Assembly: GCA_038117205.1 (NCBI GenBank)
Contig: JAYOFL010000029.1
Coordinates: forward strand, 1 to 42,501
DNA: 42,501 bases
From: JAQBZY01 sp038117205
GTDB lineage: Bacteria; Pseudomonadota; Alphaproteobacteria; Rhodospirillales; Casp-alpha2
Direction: 5' to 3'
The notes under the pieces were generated by a model. It had not been told where the DNA came from and made no database searches. It saw nothing but the letters and a program-made list of their open reading frames with translations. A program made the position numbers and the translations under genes. Shown here piece after piece: positions 10,987 through 19,599 of this stretch (within the stretch, counting starts at the first letter, position 1; each line of letters begins with the position of its first letter).

Positions 10987-11967
10987 TTATCGGGCGTCGG
11001 CGGCGCCGTCCGCCTGCATGGGCGCGCGGACGCCCATGACGTGGCAGATGGCGTAGCAGAGATCGGCCTTGTTCATGGTGTAGAAGTGGAAGGCGTCGAC
11101 ACCGCTGGCGTGCAGCACCCGGCACTGCTCGGCGGCGACGCTGGCGGCGATCAATTGGCGCGTCACGGGGTCGTCGTCGAGACCCGCGAACAACTCGTGC
11201 ATCCAGCTGGGCACGGAGGCGCCGCAGGCGGCGGCGAACTTCGCCGTCTGCTTGAAATTGGTGACGGGGAGAATGCCGGGCACGATCGGCACCGTGATGC
11301 CGGCGGCGCGCGCCTGGTCGAGGAACCGCAGGAAAACCTCCGGGTCGAAGAAGAACTGCGTGATGGCGCGGTTCGCCCCGGCGTCGATCTTGCGTTTCAG
11401 GTTGTCGAGATCGGCCTCGGCGCTGGGCGATTCCGGGTGCGCTTCCGGATAGGCGGCGACGGAAATCTCGAAGTCCGCGATCCGCCGGAGGCCCGCCACC
11501 AGATCGGCGGCGTAGGCGTAGCCGTCGGGATGCGGCGTGTAACCTGCCGCGCCCTGCTGCGGATCGCCGCGCAACGCAACGATATGGCGGATGCCGGCTT
11601 GCCAGTAATCCCGCGCGATGTCGTCGATCTCGCCTTTGCTGGAACCGACGCACGTCAGGTGCGCCGCCGGTTCCATGTCGGTCTCGCGGCGGATGCGCAC
11701 CACGGTCGCATGCGTGCGCTCGCGCGTCGTGCCGCCGGCGCCGTAGGTGACGGAGACATAGGCCGGACGCAGCGGCGCCAGGCGCTGGATGCTGCTCCAG
11801 AGCGCGGCCGAAGCCTCGTCGGTCTTGGGCGGGAAGAACTCGAACGACACCGAGACGTCCAGCGGCAGCGGCTCGGCGATCATCATCGCCGGCAGCGGTG
11901 GGCGGCCGTGCCGGGATACGTTCATCAGGCCGCGCCCGGCGGCGTTGGCGGAGGGACGGTGAATCAC
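10987..11967 (-). CDS. metF: methylenetetrahydrofolate reductase
   Basis: This flavoprotein reduces 5,10-methylene-THF to 5-methyl-THF, the methyl donor used by MetH encoded next. The 326 residues show the family landmarks: SFEFFPPKT with the catalytic Glu43, VSVTYGAGGTTRERTH, HIVALRGDP, and AITQFFFDPEVFLRF. A pyridine-nucleotide/THF barrel ends near FHFYTMNKADL. The ATG at 11965-11967 overlaps the stop of the upstream regulator as ATGA, so translation is probably coupled. This supports the long start, about 35 residues ahead of the first barrel strand. The metH start follows 17 bases downstream. Confidence 0.97.
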   Translation of the reverse strand: MIHRPSANAAGRGLMNVSRHGRPPLPAMMIAEPLPLDVSVSFEFFPPKTDEASAALWSSIQRLAPLRPAYVSVTYGAGGTTRERTHATVVRIRRETDMEPAAHLTCVGSSKGEIDDIARDYWQAGIRHIVALRGDPQQGAAGYTPHPDGYAYAADLVAGLRRIADFEISVAAYPEAHPESPSAEADLDNLKRKIDAGANRAITQFFFDPEVFLRFLDQARAAGITVPIVPGILPVTNFKQTAKFAAACGASVPSWMHELFAGLDDDPVTRQLIAASVAAEQCRVLHASGVDAFHFYTMNKADLCYAICHVMGVRAPMQADGAADAR

Positions 11968-12938
11968 GATGCGAGAGCCTTCGATGGTTTTTCAGCGAGC
12001 CAGACAGCCACTGTCAGGGATTTGCCGGGAAGATGCTCGGTGCGGAGCGGCGTCAACCCGGCCGCCTTGAACATCTTGGCGATGTCGGCATCGGCGAAGC
12101 CGAGCCGGCGGTGCTGGTGCTCGGTGCGCAATTCCTCGTGGTCGTGCGGCGCGAAGTCGGCGATCAGGAGCCGGCCGCGCGACCGCAACACGCGGGCGGC
12201 TTCGCGGATCGACGCCGCCGGATCGCCGACGTAATGCAGCACCTGATGGATGATCGCGGCGTCGAAGGTGCAGTGCTGGAACGGCAGGCTGTAGAGATCG
12301 CCGTGCCGGACATGGCAATGCGAAAGGCCGGCGCTTTCCAGGTTGCTGCGCGCCAAAGACAGCATGTCGCGCGACAGATCGACGCCTTCGCCGCGCTCGG
12401 TGCGGTCGGCGAACAGCTTCAGCATCTCGCCGGTGCCGGTGCCGATGTCGACCAGCGCGTGGAACGGACCTTCGCCGAGCATGTCGCGAAGCATGCGGTT
12501 CACTTCCGCCTCGTCGACGTGCATGCCGCGAAGGCGGGCCCATTCGGCGGCGTTTTCCCGGAAGTACTGTTCGGCGGCATCGGCGCGGTCGCGCTTGACC
12601 GTCTGCAGACGCTCCTGATCGCGCGCCAGCGTCGGCGAGGCGGCGACGGCGCCGTCGATCAGCGCGGTGACGACCCCGGCCGCCGGGCCGGCCGGATCGA
12701 GGCGGTAGAATACCCAGCTTCCCTCGGGAATGCGCTGCAGGGCGCCCGCTTCCGTCAGCAGCTTGAGATGGCGCGAAACGCGCGGCTGGCTCTGGCCGAG
12801 GATGCGCACGAACTCGCTGACGGCCAGATCGCCGCCCGATTGGCACAGTTGCATGATTCGCAACCGGGTCGGATCGGCGAGCGCCTTCAAGAGCTGTATG
12901 GTGCGTTCCACGTCAACCGGCCTCGGTCTGAGTTTCAA
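11964..12938 (-). CDS. ArsR-family regulator fused to SAM-dependent methyltransferase (SahR-like, first gene of met operon)
   Basis: The N-terminal ~90 residues form an ArsR-type winged helix: LLKALADPTRLRIMQL, recognition helix GQSQPRVSRHLKLL at about 48-61, wing GSWVFYRL. A linker of about 60 residues leads to a class I methyltransferase domain with motif I VDIGTGTGE at 163-171, VDLSRDML, and FDAAIIHQVLHYVGDP. ArsR-type SahR regulators in Proteobacteria respond to S-adenosylhomocysteine and control methionine-cycle genes. The fusion to a SAM/SAH-binding domain and the position ahead of metF-metH make the same role likely here, but this is inference. It could alternatively act mainly as a methyltransferase. 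Its promoter contains a perfect 16-base palindrome, suggesting autoregulation. No metalloregulatory cysteine pair is evident in the helix-turn-helix part. Confidence 0.92.
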   Translation of the reverse strand: MKLRPRPVDVERTIQLLKALADPTRLRIMQLCQSGGDLAVSEFVRILGQSQPRVSRHLKLLTEAGALQRIPEGSWVFYRLDPAGPAAGVVTALIDGAVAASPTLARDQERLQTVKRDRADAAEQYFRENAAEWARLRGMHVDEAEVNRMLRDMLGEGPFHALVDIGTGTGEMLKLFADRTERGEGVDLSRDMLSLARSNLESAGLSHCHVRHGDLYSLPFQHCTFDAAIIHQVLHYVGDPAASIREAARVLRSRGRLLIADFAPHDHEELRTEHQHRRLGFADADIAKMFKAAGLTPLRTEHLPGKSLTVAVWLAEKPSKALAS

Positions 12939-12952
12939 TCTGATAACGAATA

Positions 12953-12979
12953 AAAGATATAAAGATATCTTTATGTCAA
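12953..12979 (-). promoter_or_regulatory. putative sigma-70 promoter of the regulator-metF-metH operon
   Basis: On the minus strand a consensus TTGACA (12979-12974) is followed, after about 17-18 bases occupied by the palindrome, by an AT-rich stretch (CTTTTATTC) that could serve as a weak -10 element. The ATG follows shortly after. The -35 match is exact. The -10 assignment is loose, as is usual in alphaproteobacteria. Confidence 0.5.
12959..12974. promoter_or_regulatory. perfect 16-bp palindrome, candidate operator of the met operon
   Basis: The sequence ATAAAGATATCTTTAT is a perfect palindrome 20 bases upstream of the regulator ATG. Partial symmetry continues outward for three bases on each side (GAT on one side, GTC on the other, one mismatch). 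It sits in the spacer of the promoter proposed next to it, the usual place for a repressor that blocks RNA polymerase. The obvious candidate to bind it is the ArsR-type product of the first gene. Confidence 0.72.
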
Positions 12980-13263
12980 GGCTCTTTTGAAGGCCCTGTC
13001 ACTGGCCCTGCCGCCGATACGTTTCGTTAACCATCCGGCCTTAACTTCAATGCCGGGACGCCGGCGCCGCCGGCGAGGGTTTTTCAAGGGAAGTCCGGGG
13101 TATCGCGGCGTTCGACCGCGGAATTCGGCGAGGCGACGAGGAGATTTCAGTTGGCGCGCATTTACCATGTCGCACCGAAACGGCCGGCAACGGACGGGGT
13201 GCTGTTGGCGCGGTTCCGGCGGAAACCGGCGGAAAAGCCCGGAATCGCGACGGACGTCCGCCG
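12980..13263. other. intergenic region between the met operon and mlaA
   Basis: The 284 bases separate the divergent met operon promoter from mlaA. A TTAACCAT octamer at 13027-13034 matches the CtrA half-site known from alphaproteobacteria, with a second TTAA at 13041. The spacing is ten bases rather than the seven of a full site, so this is only a weak candidate. A very arginine-rich frame that spans the region on the plus strand was not accepted as a gene. No strong terminator is seen. Confidence 0.35.
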
Positions 13264-14106
13264 ATGAAAAACCGAACGTGTGACGGCTGGGCCGCCCTCG
13301 GGCGCGGCCTCGCCGCGGCAGGTGCCGTGGCGTCGGTTTTGATGCTCGGCGCCTGCGCCAGCCTCCCGCCCGCCGGGGACAAGGCGGCCGAGGCGGAATA
13401 CGCCGAAATCAACGATCCGCTGGAACCGGCCAACAGGACCATATTCGCGGTCAACCGCGCCCTCGACGACGCCGTGCTCAAGCCTGTCGCGCGCGCCTAC
13501 CGGGATGGCGTGCCGCGATGGGTCCGGGCGCGGATCGACGACGCGCTCGACAATCTGCGCGCGCCGATCGTGTTCCTGAACGACGTTCTGCAGGGCGAGG
13601 GGACGCGGGCGCTTACGACGCTGACGCGCTTCGTCGTCAACTCGACGGCGGGCCTCGGCGGTCTCAACGACATCGCCGCCGATCTCGGCCTCGAAAAGCA
13701 CCGCGAGGATTTCGGGCAGACGCTGGCGGTCTGGGGATTCGGCGAGGGGCCGTATCTGATGCTGCCGCTGTTCGGACCGTCCAATCCGCGCGACGCCATC
13801 GGCCGGGCCGTCGATTTCCTGGTCGACCCGTTCAACCGCTGGGCCGTTAATTCCAACCGCGAGGAAGCGGCGATTTCCCGCGCCGCCGTCGCGGGCGTAC
13901 ATCTGCGCGCGGAAATCCTCGACGTGACGGACGATCTGGAAAAGACCTCCCTTGACTTCTATGCCGCGGTTCGTAGCCTCTATCGCCAACGCCGGGCCGA
14001 TGACATCGGCAACGGCAAGAGTGGCGCGCGGCTATCGTCGGGTGCCGAAACATATCCGGAATGGCCGCGGGGTGACGGCTCCAACGAGGTATCAGGAAAG
14101 CCCTGA
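13264..14106 (+). CDS. mlaA: MlaA (VacJ) family outer-membrane lipoprotein
   Basis: MlaA removes phospholipids from the outer leaflet of the outer membrane and passes them to periplasmic MlaC. The 280-residue product has a lipoprotein signal with lipobox LGAC (Cys31). The VacJ core follows: NDPLEPANRTIFAVNRALDD, LDNLRAPIVFLNDVLQG, RFVVNSTAGLGGLNDIA, DFGQTLAVWGFGEGPYLMLPLFGPSNPRDAIG, and a C-terminal YAAVRSLYRQRR helix. The mature protein ends in a polar tail. mlaC follows after three bases, so the two are co-transcribed. The inner-membrane MlaFED part is not in the window. The ribosome-binding site before the ATG is weak. Confidence 0.96.
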   Translation: MKNRTCDGWAALGRGLAAAGAVASVLMLGACASLPPAGDKAAEAEYAEINDPLEPANRTIFAVNRALDDAVLKPVARAYRDGVPRWVRARIDDALDNLRAPIVFLNDVLQGEGTRALTTLTRFVVNSTAGLGGLNDIAADLGLEKHREDFGQTLAVWGFGEGPYLMLPLFGPSNPRDAIGRAVDFLVDPFNRWAVNSNREEAAISRAAVAGVHLRAEILDVTDDLEKTSLDFYAAVRSLYRQRRADDIGNGKSGARLSSGAETYPEWPRGDGSNEVSGKP

Positions 14107-14109
14107 CGC

Positions 14110-14742
14110 ATGCGCATGTTCAGATTCTTAATCCCCGTCGTGGCGACGTTGGCATTGGCCGTACAGGCCGCCGCCGCGACGCCGCTCGAAGACGGCGCGG
14201 AGAAATTCTTGTCGTCACTCGCCGACGACGCCATCCAGTCGCTGACCGGCCCGGAAAAGGCGCGTGAAGACCGCGTGAAGGAATTCCGCCGCCTGTTCCA
14301 GGACCGCTTCGCGGTTCAATTCATCGGTCAGTGGACGCTCGGCCGCAGCTGGCGTCAGGCGAGCGAGACGGAACGCAAGGAATACCTGGTTCTGTTCGAG
14401 AACCTGATGATCGCCACCTATATCGACCGCTTTCAGAACTACGCCGGCGAGGCGCTGAAGATCGTCAAGGCGGTCGCCGACGACGACAACCGCGTCACCG
14501 TTCATACGGACATCACGCGCCCGAACGCCGCCGACACCAAGCCGGTCCGGGTGCTGTGGCGGGTCGGCAAGAACGAGACGTCCTACAAGGTGCTGGACGT
14601 GGTCGTCGAAGGGGCCTCCATGAGCTACACCCTGCAACAGGAATTCGGTTCCATCGTCCGCCAGACCGGCAGCGTCGCCGGCCTGCTGGAGGAGTTGCGG
14701 AAGAAGACGGCGGCGCTCGAAGCCGCGGCGAAGACCAACTGA
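14110..14742 (+). CDS. mlaC: MlaC/Ttg2D family periplasmic phospholipid-binding protein
   Basis: The 210-residue product has a cleavable signal peptide (LIPVVATLALAVQAAAA, cut near residue 20). A MlaC-type single domain follows: helices carrying FRRLFQDRFAVQFIGQWTLGRSWRQASETERKEYLVLFENLMIATYIDRFQNY in consecutive pieces, then the beta sheet VTVHTDITRPN, VRVLWRVGK, YKVLDVVVEGASMSYTLQQEF. This protein shuttles a phospholipid across the periplasm between MlaA and the MlaFEDB complex. It lies three bases after mlaA, as in many alphaproteobacteria. Confidence 0.96.
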   Translation: MRMFRFLIPVVATLALAVQAAAATPLEDGAEKFLSSLADDAIQSLTGPEKAREDRVKEFRRLFQDRFAVQFIGQWTLGRSWRQASETERKEYLVLFENLMIATYIDRFQNYAGEALKIVKAVADDDNRVTVHTDITRPNAADTKPVRVLWRVGKNETSYKVLDVVVEGASMSYTLQQEFGSIVRQTGSVAGLLEELRKKTAALEAAAKTN

Positions 14743-14806
14743 ACCGCCACGCGCCGTCGTTCGCCCGGCGGCGTCTCACCAACCATCGACGCCGGGGTGC
14801 CGATAG

Positions 14807-15820
14807 ATGACGACCGCTTGCATGACCGTGCTGTTCCGCCGCTTCCCGGAAGGGCTGCCCAAGGAAACCGACTTCGAGATCGTCACGCGTGATCTGCCGG
14901 CGCTTGCCGACGGTCAGTTCCTGATCGAAAACCGCTTTCTCTCGCTCGATCCCTACATGCGGATGCAGATGGGCGGCGGCTGGACCTACAGCGGCAGTTC
15001 CCTGAAGCCGGGCGATCCCATGGTCGGGCGCATCCTGGGCGAGGTCGTCGAGAGCCGAAACCCCGATTACAAGCCCGGCGACAAGGTGGTCGGTCGGCTC
15101 GGCTGGCGGACGCACGCCATCTCCGACGGCAAGGATCTCGATTTCAAGGTCGAGCCGAAGCCGGGCGTGCCGCTCAGCGCCTATCTCGGCGCCTGCGGCT
15201 CGAACGGCGTGACGGCGTGGGTCGGCCTCAAGGTCGTCGGCGGCTGCAAGCCGAACGACACGGTGATCGTTTCGGCGGCGGCCGGTTCCGTCGGCAGCGC
15301 CGTCGGCCAGATCGCCAAGGCCATGGGCTGCAAGGTCTACGGCCTTGCCGGCGGTCCCGACAAATGCGCCGTCGTCACCGGTGAATTCGACTTCGACGGC
15401 TGCGTCGACTACAAGGTCGCCGACTGGCCGGCCAAGCTGAAGGACATGCAGCCGGACGGCTTCGACGTCTATTTCGACAACGTCGGCGGCGAGATGCTCG
15501 ACGCCATCATGGCGCAGATGAAGAAGGGCGGCCGCATTCCGGTCTGCGGCGTGCTGTCGGAATACAACGCGGCGGGTGAGACCTACGGTCTCAAGAACAC
15601 GCGCCTGATCTTCGACAAGTCGCTCCGCATCGAGGGCTTCGTGCTCAGCGGCCACAAGGACAAGTGGGGCCAGGCCCGCGCCGAGCTCGAGGATTTGGTG
15701 GCGAGCGGCAAACTCAAGTACCGAGAAACCATCGCCGAGGGCATCGACGACGCGCCGGCCGCCTTCATCGGCATGCTGCAGGGCAAGAACCTGGGCAAGC
15801 AGTTGGTGCGGTTGTCCTGA
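14807..15820 (+). CDS. NADP-dependent oxidoreductase of the MDR superfamily (CurA/leukotriene B4 dehydrogenase type)
   Basis: A 337-residue zinc-free medium-chain reductase. It shows ENRFLSLDPYMRMQM, GRILGEVVESRNPDYKPGDKVVG, GSNGVTAWVGL, the nucleotide-binding loop SAAAGSVGSAVGQIAKAMGCKVYGLAGG near 162-190, and FDVYFDNVGGEMLDAIM. These identify the family that reduces the double bond of enones and similar alkenals with NADPH, for example CurA and prostaglandin/leukotriene reductases. The exact substrate cannot be told from sequence. It follows mlaC by 64 bases and is probably a separate unit. It converges on the SulP gene with 15 bases between the two stops. Confidence 0.93.
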   Translation: MTTACMTVLFRRFPEGLPKETDFEIVTRDLPALADGQFLIENRFLSLDPYMRMQMGGGWTYSGSSLKPGDPMVGRILGEVVESRNPDYKPGDKVVGRLGWRTHAISDGKDLDFKVEPKPGVPLSAYLGACGSNGVTAWVGLKVVGGCKPNDTVIVSAAAGSVGSAVGQIAKAMGCKVYGLAGGPDKCAVVTGEFDFDGCVDYKVADWPAKLKDMQPDGFDVYFDNVGGEMLDAIMAQMKKGGRIPVCGVLSEYNAAGETYGLKNTRLIFDKSLRIEGFVLSGHKDKWGQARAELEDLVASGKLKYRETIAEGIDDAPAAFIGMLQGKNLGKQLVRLS

Positions 15821-15828
15821 TCGGTCGG

Positions 15829-15845
15829 GGGCGTCTCAGACGCCC
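15829..15845. terminator. palindrome at the convergent end of the reductase and SulP genes
   Basis: GGGCGTCT and AGACGCCC form a perfect inverted repeat around a single central base. It overlaps the SulP stop region and lies just past the reductase stop. Its place between convergent genes suggests a two-way transcription end. There is no clear T tract on either side. Confidence 0.35.
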
Positions 15846-17551
15846 GACGGCGGTTCCAGCATCACGAGGGCTTCGGCGACGCTGCCGGCGAACGCGACCG
15901 CCGGCGGCTTCACGTCCTGTTGCGCCAGCATGTGCCGGACGCCCGGCTCGGCGCCGGCGATGACGAAGCGCAGCCCCCGCTTTTCCGCCTTCCGCGCCGT
16001 TCCCTCGATGACGTTCGCCGCCGTCGAGTCCAGGAACGGCACCGCCGACAGGTCGAGCACGAAATTCCGCCGCTGATCGGCGATGCGGTCGAGCACCGAG
16101 CCGACCGTCGACGCCGTGCCGAAGAAACAGGCGCCGGAAATGCGATAGACGACGGTGTCGGGATTGCTGGCCAACGACGGGTCGTAGGGATGCCGCTCGC
16201 CGTTGGTTTCGTCGGCGACGTCGCGGGCCAGGATCGGCGTCTGGTGCTCGACGGAGACCGCCTTCGACATCCGGTCGATGAACAGAAGCGCGCCGATCAG
16301 GAAGCCGACCAGGATGCCCTCGGTGAGCCCCATGAAGACCGTCAGCAGGAAGGTGACGGTGAGCACCACCATGTCGCCCCGGGACGAGCGGATGATGGCG
16401 GCCATCGCGTGCTTCTCGATCATGTTGTAGGCGACGACGGCGAGCACGCCGGCCAAGGACGCGAGCGGGATGAAGGCGGCGAGCGGCGCGGCGATCAGCA
16501 TGAAGCCGAGCAGGAAGGCCGAATGCAGCATGCCGGATATCGGTCCGTGCGCGCCGGCCCGGACGTTGGTCGCGGTGCGGGCGATGGTGCCGGTGACGCA
16601 GATGCCGCCGAACAGCGCCGAGCCGATATTGGCGACACCCTGCGCTACCAACTCGCAGTTGGAACGGTGCCGCCGGCCGGTCATGCCGTCGGCGACGACG
16701 GCGGACAGCAGCGACTCGATCGAGCCCAGCAATGCGAAAGCGACGGCGTCCGGCAGCACGGCGGCGATCTTGGCCGGATCGAGGGTCGGCAGCGACGGCA
16801 GCGGCAGCGTGTTCGGAATGCCGCCGAAACGGGTGCCGATGGTCTCCACCGGCAGCGCGAAAAGCGTCGCGGCGACGCTCGAGATAACGACGGTCATCAG
16901 GATGCCCGGCCACGACGGCCGCCAGCGCCTGAGCGCGACGATGCCGACGACGGTGAACAGCGCGATGGCGACGGCGGCCATGTTGGCGCTCGGCAGCGCG
17001 GTGGCGAGCACCTTCAGTTTCGGGATCAACTCGCCCGGTTCCTTGCCGGCGATGCTGAGCCCCAAGAGATCCTTGATCTGGCTTGCGAAGATGATCAGGC
17101 CGATGCCGGCGGTGAAGCCGAGCGTCACGGGGTAGGGGATGAACTTGATGTAGGCGCCAATGCGGAAGAAGCCGATGGCGATCAGGAAGAACCCCGACAG
17201 CATGGTGGCGAGCAGAAGGCCGTCGACGCCATGCCGTCCCACCGTCGCGGCGACGAGCACAATGAAGGCGCCGGCCGGGCCGCCGATCTGGAAGCGGCTG
17301 CCGCCGAGAGCGGACACCAGAAAGCCGCCGACGATGGCGGCGTAGAGGCCGCGGTCCGGCGTCGTGCCGGACGCGATGGCGATGGCCATGGAGAGCGGCA
17401 GGGCGACGATGGCGACCGTGAGGCCGGCGAGAAGGTCGTCGCGGAAAGCGCCGGTGCTGTAGCCTTCCCGGAGCACGGTGACGAGTTTCGGTGTGAACAA
17501 CTCACGGAACGTGGGTTCTTCATGCAGCGCGGGAGGCGCGCCCGTATCCAT
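15836..17551 (-). CDS. SulP family inorganic anion transporter with STAS domain
   Basis: This 571-residue inner-membrane protein belongs to the SulP/SLC26 family, which carries sulfate, bicarbonate or related anions. After a cytosolic N-terminus, LLAGLTVAIVALPLSMAIAIASG begins the membrane domain. The signature region reads TPDRGLYAAIVGGFLVSALGGSRFQIGGPAGAF in consecutive parts. About 10-12 hydrophobic segments continue to residue ~420. A cytosolic STAS domain fills roughly 440-560 (VVYRISGACFFGTA, FVLDLSAVPFLDSTAANVIEG). The substrate cannot be assigned. The greB gene lies 85 bases upstream on the same strand. Confidence 0.94.
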   Translation of the reverse strand: MDTGAPPALHEEPTFRELFTPKLVTVLREGYSTGAFRDDLLAGLTVAIVALPLSMAIAIASGTTPDRGLYAAIVGGFLVSALGGSRFQIGGPAGAFIVLVAATVGRHGVDGLLLATMLSGFFLIAIGFFRIGAYIKFIPYPVTLGFTAGIGLIIFASQIKDLLGLSIAGKEPGELIPKLKVLATALPSANMAAVAIALFTVVGIVALRRWRPSWPGILMTVVISSVAATLFALPVETIGTRFGGIPNTLPLPSLPTLDPAKIAAVLPDAVAFALLGSIESLLSAVVADGMTGRRHRSNCELVAQGVANIGSALFGGICVTGTIARTATNVRAGAHGPISGMLHSAFLLGFMLIAAPLAAFIPLASLAGVLAVVAYNMIEKHAMAAIIRSSRGDMVVLTVTFLLTVFMGLTEGILVGFLIGALLFIDRMSKAVSVEHQTPILARDVADETNGERHPYDPSLASNPDTVVYRISGACFFGTASTVGSVLDRIADQRRNFVLDLSAVPFLDSTAANVIEGTARKAEKRGLRFVIAGAEPGVRHMLAQQDVKPPAVAFAGSVAEALVMLEPPSGV

Positions 17552-17636
17552 GGCCGATCTGCTTTCGATTGCGGCGGGGGAACGCCCGTCGGCGATTCCT
17601 CAATACTCCTCCCGTCCGCCGTCGTCAAAAAAACGT

Positions 17637-18197
17637 CTAGGTCCGCCCCGGCTCCACGTAGGCGATCTCGATCACCTCGATCTCCTCGACGCCGGTCGGC
17701 GTGCGCAACTTCACGATGTCGCCTTCCTCGGCCCGATGCAGCGCGCGGGCGATGGGCGAGACCCAGCTGACGGCATTCGCGTGGAAGGACGTCTCGTCGA
17801 CGCCGACGATGCGGATGGTCCGTTCCACGCCGCCGCCGTCGGCATAGGTGACGGTGGCGCCGAAGTAGACGCGCTCCCGGTCGCGCTGCAGTTCCTGGTC
17901 GACGATCTCGGCGATTTCCAGCCGCTTCATCAGGAAGCGGACGCGGCGGTCGATCTCGCGGAGCCGCTTCTTGCCGTAGATGTAGTCGCCGTTCTCGGAG
18001 CGGTCGCCGTTGCCGGCGGCCCAGGACACGATCTCGACGATTTTCGGCCGCTCGACGCGGGTCAGTTCCCAAAGCTCGTCCGCGAGCCGCCGATGCCCGA
18101 GCGGCGTCATGTAGTTCTTCTGACCGGCGGGAAGGGCCGCTTCCGCGTCGGGCAGTTCTTCTTCCTCGTCGGTTTCTTTGGTGAAGGCCTTGCTCAT
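17637..18197 (-). CDS. greB: transcription elongation factor GreB
   Basis: GreB enters the secondary channel of RNA polymerase and stimulates cleavage of backtracked RNA. The start at 18197 is chosen because it gives MSKAFTKETDEEEE, the usual alphaproteobacterial GreB beginning; a longer frame only adds Arg-rich sequence. The coiled-coil carries the acidic tip region SWAAGNGDRSENGDYIYGKK, with RRVRFLMKRLEIAEIV after it. The FKBP-like C-terminal domain contains VYFGATVTYADG, IRIVGVDET, WVSPIARAL and VKLRTPTGVEEIEVIEI. At 186 residues it is longer than E. coli GreB (158) because of an acidic N-terminal extension. It lies between an MFS gene and SulP, all on the minus strand. Confidence 0.94.
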   Translation of the reverse strand: MSKAFTKETDEEEELPDAEAALPAGQKNYMTPLGHRRLADELWELTRVERPKIVEIVSWAAGNGDRSENGDYIYGKKRLREIDRRVRFLMKRLEIAEIVDQELQRDRERVYFGATVTYADGGGVERTIRIVGVDETSFHANAVSWVSPIARALHRAEEGDIVKLRTPTGVEEIEVIEIAYVEPGRT

Positions 18198-18256
18198 GCC
18201 GGGGTCCATCTGGCGCCGTTGTCCGGCACCCATGATAGCGCGCGGCGGCGGCCGCG

Positions 18257-19525
18257 TCAGGTTTTCGCTGCGTCGGCTTCCGGCTTGGCGGCCTCGATCA
18301 GGTCTTCCAGCCGGTCGATGCCGCGAAGCGTCGGGAACAGGCGCGCCCACAGCACGGCCAAGGCGAGCGTCGCCGCGCCGCCGAACACCACGGCGGTGAC
18401 GGTGCCGAAGCCGCCGGCCATGACGCCGGCCCGGAAGTCGCCCAATTCATTCGACGCGTTGATCGAGATCGAGTTGACGGCGCTGACGCGGCCGCGCATG
18501 CGGTCCGGCGTCGCGATCTGAACCACGGTCTGGCGGACGTAGACGCTGATCATATCGGCGGCGCCGTAGACGGCGAGCGCGCAAAGCGACAGCCACAGGC
18601 TCTCCGATAGGCCGAAGACGCAGATCGACGCGCCGAAACCGCCGAGCGAGAGAAACAGCGCCGTACCCATGCGGCTGGGGCTCGCGACCTGCGTCAGTAC
18701 CGCGCCCATCAAGAGCGAACCGAAACCCGGCATGGCCCGCATCAGGCCGAGCCCGTCCGGCCCGACGTGCAGGATGTCGCTGGCGTAGACCGGCAGGAGG
18801 CCCATGACGCCGCCCAGCATGACGGCGAGCAAATCCATGGAGATGGCGCCCAGCACCATCTTGTTGTTCCAGACGTACATGAAACCGCCGAGCACGGTTT
18901 CGACGCTGAAGGGTTCCCGCCCCTGCACCTTGAGCGAGCCGCGGATCAGCGCGGCGGCGGTCCCGGCGGCGACGAAGAAGGCGATGATGGCGAGATAGAC
19001 CCCGTCGCCGGTCCAGGCGATCAGAAGCCCGCCCAAGGCCGGCCCGGTCAGTTGCGCCGCCTTGTTCGCCGACTGGGCATAGGCGACGGCCTTCGGGAAC
19101 TGCGCCGGCGGCACCACGTTCGGCAGAATTGTCTGGCTGGCGGTATGGAAGAACGATCTGGCCGCGCCGTGCGCGACGAGGATCGCCAGCACGCCGCCGA
19201 CGGCGTCGGGATGAGCGGCGAGCAAGGCGGTCAGTGCGGCGACGGCGACGACGTGAATGGCGTTGCAGACGACCAGGATGCGCCGCCGGTCGAAGCGGTC
19301 GGCGGCGAGGCCGGCCAGCAGGAACACCGCGAACGCCGGCGCGAACTGGGCGAGCCCGATGAAGCCGAGGTCGAGAGGGTCGCGCGTCGCGTTGTAGACG
19401 TGCCAACCGACGGCGACGGTGAGCGCGTGCACGCCGATGACGTTCGACGACCGGCAAAGGACGAACAGCCAAAAGTTTCGATTGCGGCGGAGCGGCGGGT
19501 GAACGTCGGGCGGTGAATCGGTCAT
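18257..19525 (-). CDS. MFS transporter (EntS/MFS_3-like exporter)
   Basis: A 422-residue major facilitator protein with twelve predicted membrane segments. N-terminal RNRNFWLFVLCRSSNVIGVHALTVAVGW leads into the loop between helices 2 and 3, GLAADRFDRRRILVVCN, the family's G-x-x-x-D-R-x-x-R-R-x-x motif. The ninth-tenth helix region reads RMRGRVSAVNSISINASNELGDFRAG, typical of the EntS-like branch of putative drug or siderophore exporters. No siderophore or resistance gene is adjacent, so the substrate is unknown. The stop is 59 bases before the greB start. Confidence 0.92.
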   Translation of the reverse strand: MTDSPPDVHPPLRRNRNFWLFVLCRSSNVIGVHALTVAVGWHVYNATRDPLDLGFIGLAQFAPAFAVFLLAGLAADRFDRRRILVVCNAIHVVAVAALTALLAAHPDAVGGVLAILVAHGAARSFFHTASQTILPNVVPPAQFPKAVAYAQSANKAAQLTGPALGGLLIAWTGDGVYLAIIAFFVAAGTAAALIRGSLKVQGREPFSVETVLGGFMYVWNNKMVLGAISMDLLAVMLGGVMGLLPVYASDILHVGPDGLGLMRAMPGFGSLLMGAVLTQVASPSRMGTALFLSLGGFGASICVFGLSESLWLSLCALAVYGAADMISVYVRQTVVQIATPDRMRGRVSAVNSISINASNELGDFRAGVMAGGFGTVTAVVFGGAATLALAVLWARLFPTLRGIDRLEDLIEAAKPEADAAKT

Positions 19526-19599
19526 TCAGGCGGCGCGGTCAGAGGGGGTCAGCGATATTGGTCCCCCCTGTTGCGCCCGTCAAAGGCCTTATCGGCCGA

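Noticed and set aside
13027..13044. TTAACCAT...TTAA as a CtrA binding site
   Set aside because: The spacing between the TTAA halves is ten bases, not the seven of the CtrA consensus. Kept only as a remark on the intergenic region.
12987..13283. A 98-residue plus-strand frame before mlaA
   Set aside because: Very high arginine content, no start site and no plausible fold. It overlaps the mlaA start region.
15920..17770. A 616-residue plus-strand frame rich in Asp, Gly and Arg
   Set aside because: It is the mirror of the SulP transporter gene. Composition is typical of antisense translation.
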